Assembly: GCA_902774055.1 (NCBI GenBank)
Contig: CACYGX010000001.1
Span: 94,187 to 158,186, forward strand
Reading direction: 5' to 3'
Length of the DNA stretch: 64,000 bases
DNA from: an uncultured Bacteroidales bacterium
GTDB taxonomy: Bacteria; Bacteroidota; Bacteroidia; Bacteroidales; Muribaculaceae
The notes beneath the pieces are model-generated. The model had not been told where the DNA came from and ran no database searches. It worked only from the letters and a program-made list of their open reading frames with translations. Positions 60,905 to 64,000 of this stretch are shown here, in pieces. Position numbers and translations under genes: made by a program. The stretch's first letter is position 1. Each line of letters opens with the position of its first letter.

Positions 60905-63742
60905 ATGCAAGCAATAATCTTAGCGGCAGGAATGGGCCGTCGTTTGGGTAAGTACACCCGTGATAACACCAAGTGCATGCTACCTGTCAACGGCGTTAGG
61001 TTAATAGATCGGATGCTGGAACAACTATGCCAGTTGAACTTGTCACGCTTGGTGATTGTGGTGGGTTATAAAGGTCAAGAATTAATTGATCACATCGGTA
61101 ACCGTTATGATGACCGTTTAAATATTGAATACGCCACAAATCCCATCTATGACAAGACCAATAATATCTATTCTCTGGCGCTGGTGAAGGACAAGTTGAC
61201 CGAAGATGACACACTGCTCATCGAGAGTGACTTGATTCTTGACGACAGCTTGTTTCAGATGATTCTCGACGATCCCTATCCAAATTTGGCCTTGGTGGCT
61301 AAGTATGAGACTTGGATGGATGGCACAATGGTTCGCATCGATAAGGACAACAACATTGTGAACTTTGTCCCCAAGAAGGCTTTCAGATACTCGGAAGTTG
61401 ACACTTACTATAAAACGGTAAATGTCTATAAATTTAGTAAAAATTTTTCTACCAGAGTATATGTGCCCTTCCTTGATGCTTATTGCAAGGTAATGGGTGA
61501 TAACGAATACTATGAGCAAGTGTTGCGGGTAATAACGTTGCTAGATCAGGCCAATCTCAAGGCATTGCCTATAGGTGACAAGCCATGGTATGAAATTGAT
61601 GATGTCCAGGATAAGGACATTGCCGAGGCCATATTCTCTCCTGATCAAGACAAGTTGAATAAGTATCATATCAGGTATGGTGGTTATTGGCGATTCCCCA
61701 AAATGCTGGATTTTTGCTATTTGGTCAATCCGTTTTTCCCAACCAAACGCATGCGCGAGGAAATGCGTGCCAACTTTGATGTCCTATTGACTCAATATCC
61801 TAGCGGCATGGCCATCAATTCATTGTTGGCTGGCAAGTATTTTGGAGTAAGTAGCCAATATGTCGTTGTGGGTAATGGCGCGGCCGAGTTGATTAAGAGC
61901 CTCATGGAACAGTTCATGAGTAAGGGCTGCAAGATGGGTATCGTGTATCCGACATTTGAAGAGTATCCTCATCGATTGCCACAGGATGCCATCGTCCCGT
62001 TCTATCCAAGCAATCTTGACCTGCGTTATTCTGTTGATGAGTTAAAAGCATTCTATGAAGCAAAGGATATTCAGGCCTTGTTGCTCGTCAACCCAGACAA
62101 CCCTTCAGGCAATTACATTCCCAAGCAGGATGTGCTGGCTTTGGCTGCATGGTGTGCTCAGCGAGATATCAGGTTGATTGTTGACGAGTCATTTGTGGAC
62201 TTCTCTGACGGGGGGCCAGCTAATTCATTGTTAAATGATGACATCCTTGAGCAATATCCTAAGTTGTTGGTCATGAAGAGCATCAGCAAGTCTTACGGTG
62301 TTCCTGGTCTTAGACTGGGTGTCTTGGCTGGCGCAGATACTGCTCTGCTGGATAAGATGAAAAAAGATGTTGCCATCTGGAACATCAACTCTTTTGCCGA
62401 GTTCTATATGCAGATCTTTAACAAGTACGAGTCTTTCTACAAGGCTGCTTGTCAACAATTTGTCATTGAACGTAATCGATTTGCCAGCAAGCTCTCATCA
62501 ATACCATTCTTGCGTGTGATTCCTTCTCAGGCCAATTTCTTCCTGTGTCAAGTGACCAAGCATTACACGTCAAGGCAACTGACCGAAAAGTTGTTAAAAG
62601 ACCACAATTTACTGATTAAAGACTGTGACTCTAAAACGGGTCTTGAAGGAAAGAATTTCGTGAGAATTGCTATTCGTGATGAGAATGAGAACAACCAGCT
62701 AGTGGATGCGCTGAAGAGTCTAAACGGATTGAATATTTGCATTTGTGGCGGTGGCAATTTGGGTCATGTGATGGCTGGTTATTTGGCCTCCCAAGGCCTT
62801 CATCGCGTGAACGTTCTGACAGGGCATCCCGAGAAATGGTCAGATTCCTTGAAGATTAATGTGAAGAATCCATGTGGCTCCGAGGCGTTAAATGGTAAGT
62901 TAAACCTTGTGACTGCTAACGCTGAACAGGTCATACCTGATGCTGATATGGTCTTCATTTGCTTGCCTGGCCCACACATCAAGTCCATGCTTGAGAAAAT
63001 CAAGCCCTATTTGAACAAGAAAACGATTGTTGGTAGTATTGTTTCTAATACAGGCTTCTTCTTTCATGCCCACGAAGTGATTCCAAAGCAAACGATTTTC
63101 GGATTCCAGCGCGTTCCGTTTATTTCAAGAGTTGTGAAATATGGAGAAGAGGCAGATCTGTTGGGTTCTAAAAAGTCACTTAGCCTGTGTGTGGAAAATG
63201 GTAACGGTAATGCAATACGCATGACACTTGAGCACTTGCTTAATACACCCGTGAAATTGTTAGGGAATTTCTATGAGGTGAGTCTCTCAAACAGTAATCC
63301 CCTGTTGCACCCTGCAAGGTTGTATACCATGTGGAAGGACTGGAACCCATCAGTACAATATGAACGTATTCCGTCATTTTATGCCGAGTGGGATGACGCT
63401 GCTTCTCAATTACTCATTGATATGGATAATGAGTTGCAAGAATTGTTGAGACACTTGCCAGTTGACCCTGAGAATGTGACGTCCATTCTTGATTACTATG
63501 AGTCGACCGATGCCTCATCATTGTCATGTAAAATACGTTCTATTCCGGCTTTCAAGTCAATTATGTCTCCAATGAAAAAGGCTGGGAATGGCTTTATTCC
63601 GGATTTAGAAAGTCGTTATTTTACTGAGGACTTTGAGTGTGGAACATTCTATATTCGTGACACTGCCAGATTGAATGGTATCGAAACACCAGCGATTGAC
63701 TTGGTGTGTGAATGGTATGAGAATCTGAAATCTTATAAGTAA
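60905..63742 (+). CDS. Trifunctional fusion: LicC-like cytidylyltransferase, CobD/HisC-like PLP enzyme, opine dehydrogenase
   Basis: This 945-residue protein has three complete enzyme domains. Residues 1-235 are a LicC-like nucleotidyltransferase (LAAGMGRRLG, K23, IESDL with D109). Residues about 255-605 are a fold-type I PLP enzyme (GNGAAELI, NPDNPSG, D427 in DESFVDFS, PLP-binding K462 in SISKSYG, then GLRLG), nearest to CobD phospho-amino-acid decarboxylases and HisC aminotransferases. Residues about 610-945 are an octopine/nopaline-type dehydrogenase (GGGNLG 615-620; N798 and H802 in NPLLHP; D909 in FTEDF). A likely reading is decarboxylation of a phosphorylated amino acid, CTP activation and N-alkylation with a 2-oxo acid, to make a donor for LicD. 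The order of steps and the substrates are inference. Base composition is richer in A+T than in galE. Confidence 0.85.
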   Translation: MQAIILAAGMGRRLGKYTRDNTKCMLPVNGVRLIDRMLEQLCQLNLSRLVIVVGYKGQELIDHIGNRYDDRLNIEYATNPIYDKTNNIYSLALVKDKLTEDDTLLIESDLILDDSLFQMILDDPYPNLALVAKYETWMDGTMVRIDKDNNIVNFVPKKAFRYSEVDTYYKTVNVYKFSKNFSTRVYVPFLDAYCKVMGDNEYYEQVLRVITLLDQANLKALPIGDKPWYEIDDVQDKDIAEAIFSPDQDKLNKYHIRYGGYWRFPKMLDFCYLVNPFFPTKRMREEMRANFDVLLTQYPSGMAINSLLAGKYFGVSSQYVVVGNGAAELIKSLMEQFMSKGCKMGIVYPTFEEYPHRLPQDAIVPFYPSNLDLRYSVDELKAFYEAKDIQALLLVNPDNPSGNYIPKQDVLALAAWCAQRDIRLIVDESFVDFSDGGPANSLLNDDILEQYPKLLVMKSISKSYGVPGLRLGVLAGADTALLDKMKKDVAIWNINSFAEFYMQIFNKYESFYKAACQQFVIERNRFASKLSSIPFLRVIPSQANFFLCQVTKHYTSRQLTEKLLKDHNLLIKDCDSKTGLEGKNFVRIAIRDENENNQLVDALKSLNGLNICICGGGNLGHVMAGYLASQGLHRVNVLTGHPEKWSDSLKINVKNPCGSEALNGKLNLVTANAEQVIPDADMVFICLPGPHIKSMLEKIKPYLNKKTIVGSIVSNTGFFFHAHEVIPKQTIFGFQRVPFISRVVKYGEEADLLGSKKSLSLCVENGNGNAIRMTLEHLLNTPVKLLGNFYEVSLSNSNPLLHPARLYTMWKDWNPSVQYERIPSFYAEWDDAASQLLIDMDNELQELLRHLPVDPENVTSILDYYESTDASSLSCKIRSIPAFKSIMSPMKKAGNGFIPDLESRYFTEDFECGTFYIRDTARLNGIETPAIDLVCEWYENLKSYK

Positions 63743-63769
63743 TACGGTCTTTATTCTCTAGAAAAATAA

Positions 63770-63800
63770 CAAGCTCCCAACCTTGATGGTTGGGAGCTTG
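63770..63800 (-). terminator. Terminator between the fusion gene and rpsP
   Basis: CAAGCTCCCAACC pairs perfectly with GGTTGGGAGCTTG around a five-base loop. On the minus strand the stem is followed by TTATTTTTC, so it ends the rpsP transcript; on the plus strand TGTGGTTTTA follows, and it probably ends the glycan operon too. Confidence 0.85.
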
Positions 63801-63828
63801 TGTGGTTTTAAAAAGAACGGGGTTCTTC

Positions 63829-64000
63829 TTATGCCTCAGCGGCGGGAGCCTCTTCAGCAGCGGGTGCTTCCTCGGCGGGAGCCTCAGCGGCCTCAGCCTC
63901 TTGAGCAGCCTTTGCAGCCTCAGCCTCGGCAGCAGCCTTAGCGGCAGCGATCTCGGCTTTCTTCTTGGCTACGGCCTCAGCCTTTGCCTCGTTCTTCTTG
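63829..64000 (-). CDS. rpsP: 30S ribosomal protein S16, C-terminal fragment (5' end outside window)
   Basis: Only the last 56 residues are visible, reading into the right edge of the window. They consist almost solely of Ala, Glu, Lys and Pro and end APAEEAPAAEEAPAAEA. Bacteroidetes S16 proteins carry just such a long Ala/Glu-rich tail after the conserved domain. The conserved S16 part is not seen, so another Ala/Glu-tailed protein remains possible. Transcription ends at the strong hairpin 29 bases downstream. Confidence 0.7.
   Translation of the reverse strand, partial: KKNEAKAEAVAKKKAEIAAAKAAAEAEAAKAAQEAEAAEAPAEEAPAAEEAPAAEA

Overview
The window reads as a chromosomal segment of a member of the Bacteroidales, probably a gut commensal of the Prevotellaceae or Muribaculaceae type. 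This rests on the repeated promoter element TAnnTTTG (the Bacteroidetes -7 box) upstream of many genes, the general lack of Shine-Dalgarno sequences, Bacteroidetes-specific families (DUF5606, DUF4835, DUF5063, an extended NusB, an S16 protein with an Ala/Glu-rich tail, a DAHP synthase-chorismate mutase fusion, an ECF sigma operon with its typical promoter) and the gene order dnaN-dnaQ-like-coaBC-DUF4835-recN-rlmB. The assignment to family is inference. No tRNA, rRNA, CRISPR array, phage or insertion sequence was found.

Layout. 1-8.8 kb: a truncated S9 peptidase, a DUF2284 protein, an EamA/DUF486 membrane protein, an AraC regulator, a membrane metallophosphoesterase, a DbpA-like helicase, class III fructose-1,6-bisphosphatase and an OmpA lipoprotein. 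9-17.2 kb: the B12-dependent ribonucleotide reductase; a leftward group of a CvfB-like S1 protein, a secreted GH29 alpha-L-fucosidase and a YwqG-like protein; then a DUF3298 lipoprotein, rsmG and a metallo-beta-lactamase hydrolase. 17.3-24.2 kb: an ECF sigma/anti-sigma operon with two envelope proteins, rlmH with an unknown protein, and the rightward run nadC, DAHP synthase-chorismate mutase and a short-chain dehydrogenase.

24.3-30.6 kb: two very large secreted proteins encoded in overlap. The first carries BspA-type leucine-rich repeats, three Ig-like domains, cohesin-like and dockerin-like modules and a probable type IX sorting tail. The second is made almost entirely of the same cohesin-like and dockerin-like modules. 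30.7-41.3 kb: a long leftward housekeeping block (dnaN to an NlpC/P60 lipoprotein) for replication, repair, CoA synthesis, rRNA modification and protein export. 41.5-55.8 kb: a dockerin-tailed Omp28-like thioredoxin-fold protein, DUF1015, a Fur-family repressor, a HAD phosphatase, a flavoprotein, a SIMPL protein, and a second leftward block (yicC, gmk, nadD, DUF5063, M18 aminopeptidase, ABC-F, umuC).

56-63.8 kb: a rightward surface-glycan operon (polyprenyl-type glycosyltransferase, KdsC-like phosphatase, flippase, galE, LicD) ending in a 945-residue protein that joins a LicC-like cytidylyltransferase, a CobD/HisC-like PLP enzyme and an opine dehydrogenase. With LicD beside it, this looks like a self-contained route to an unusual zwitterionic phospho-headgroup, and it is the best candidate here for an undescribed system. 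The window closes in the C-terminus of ribosomal protein S16 on the opposite strand.
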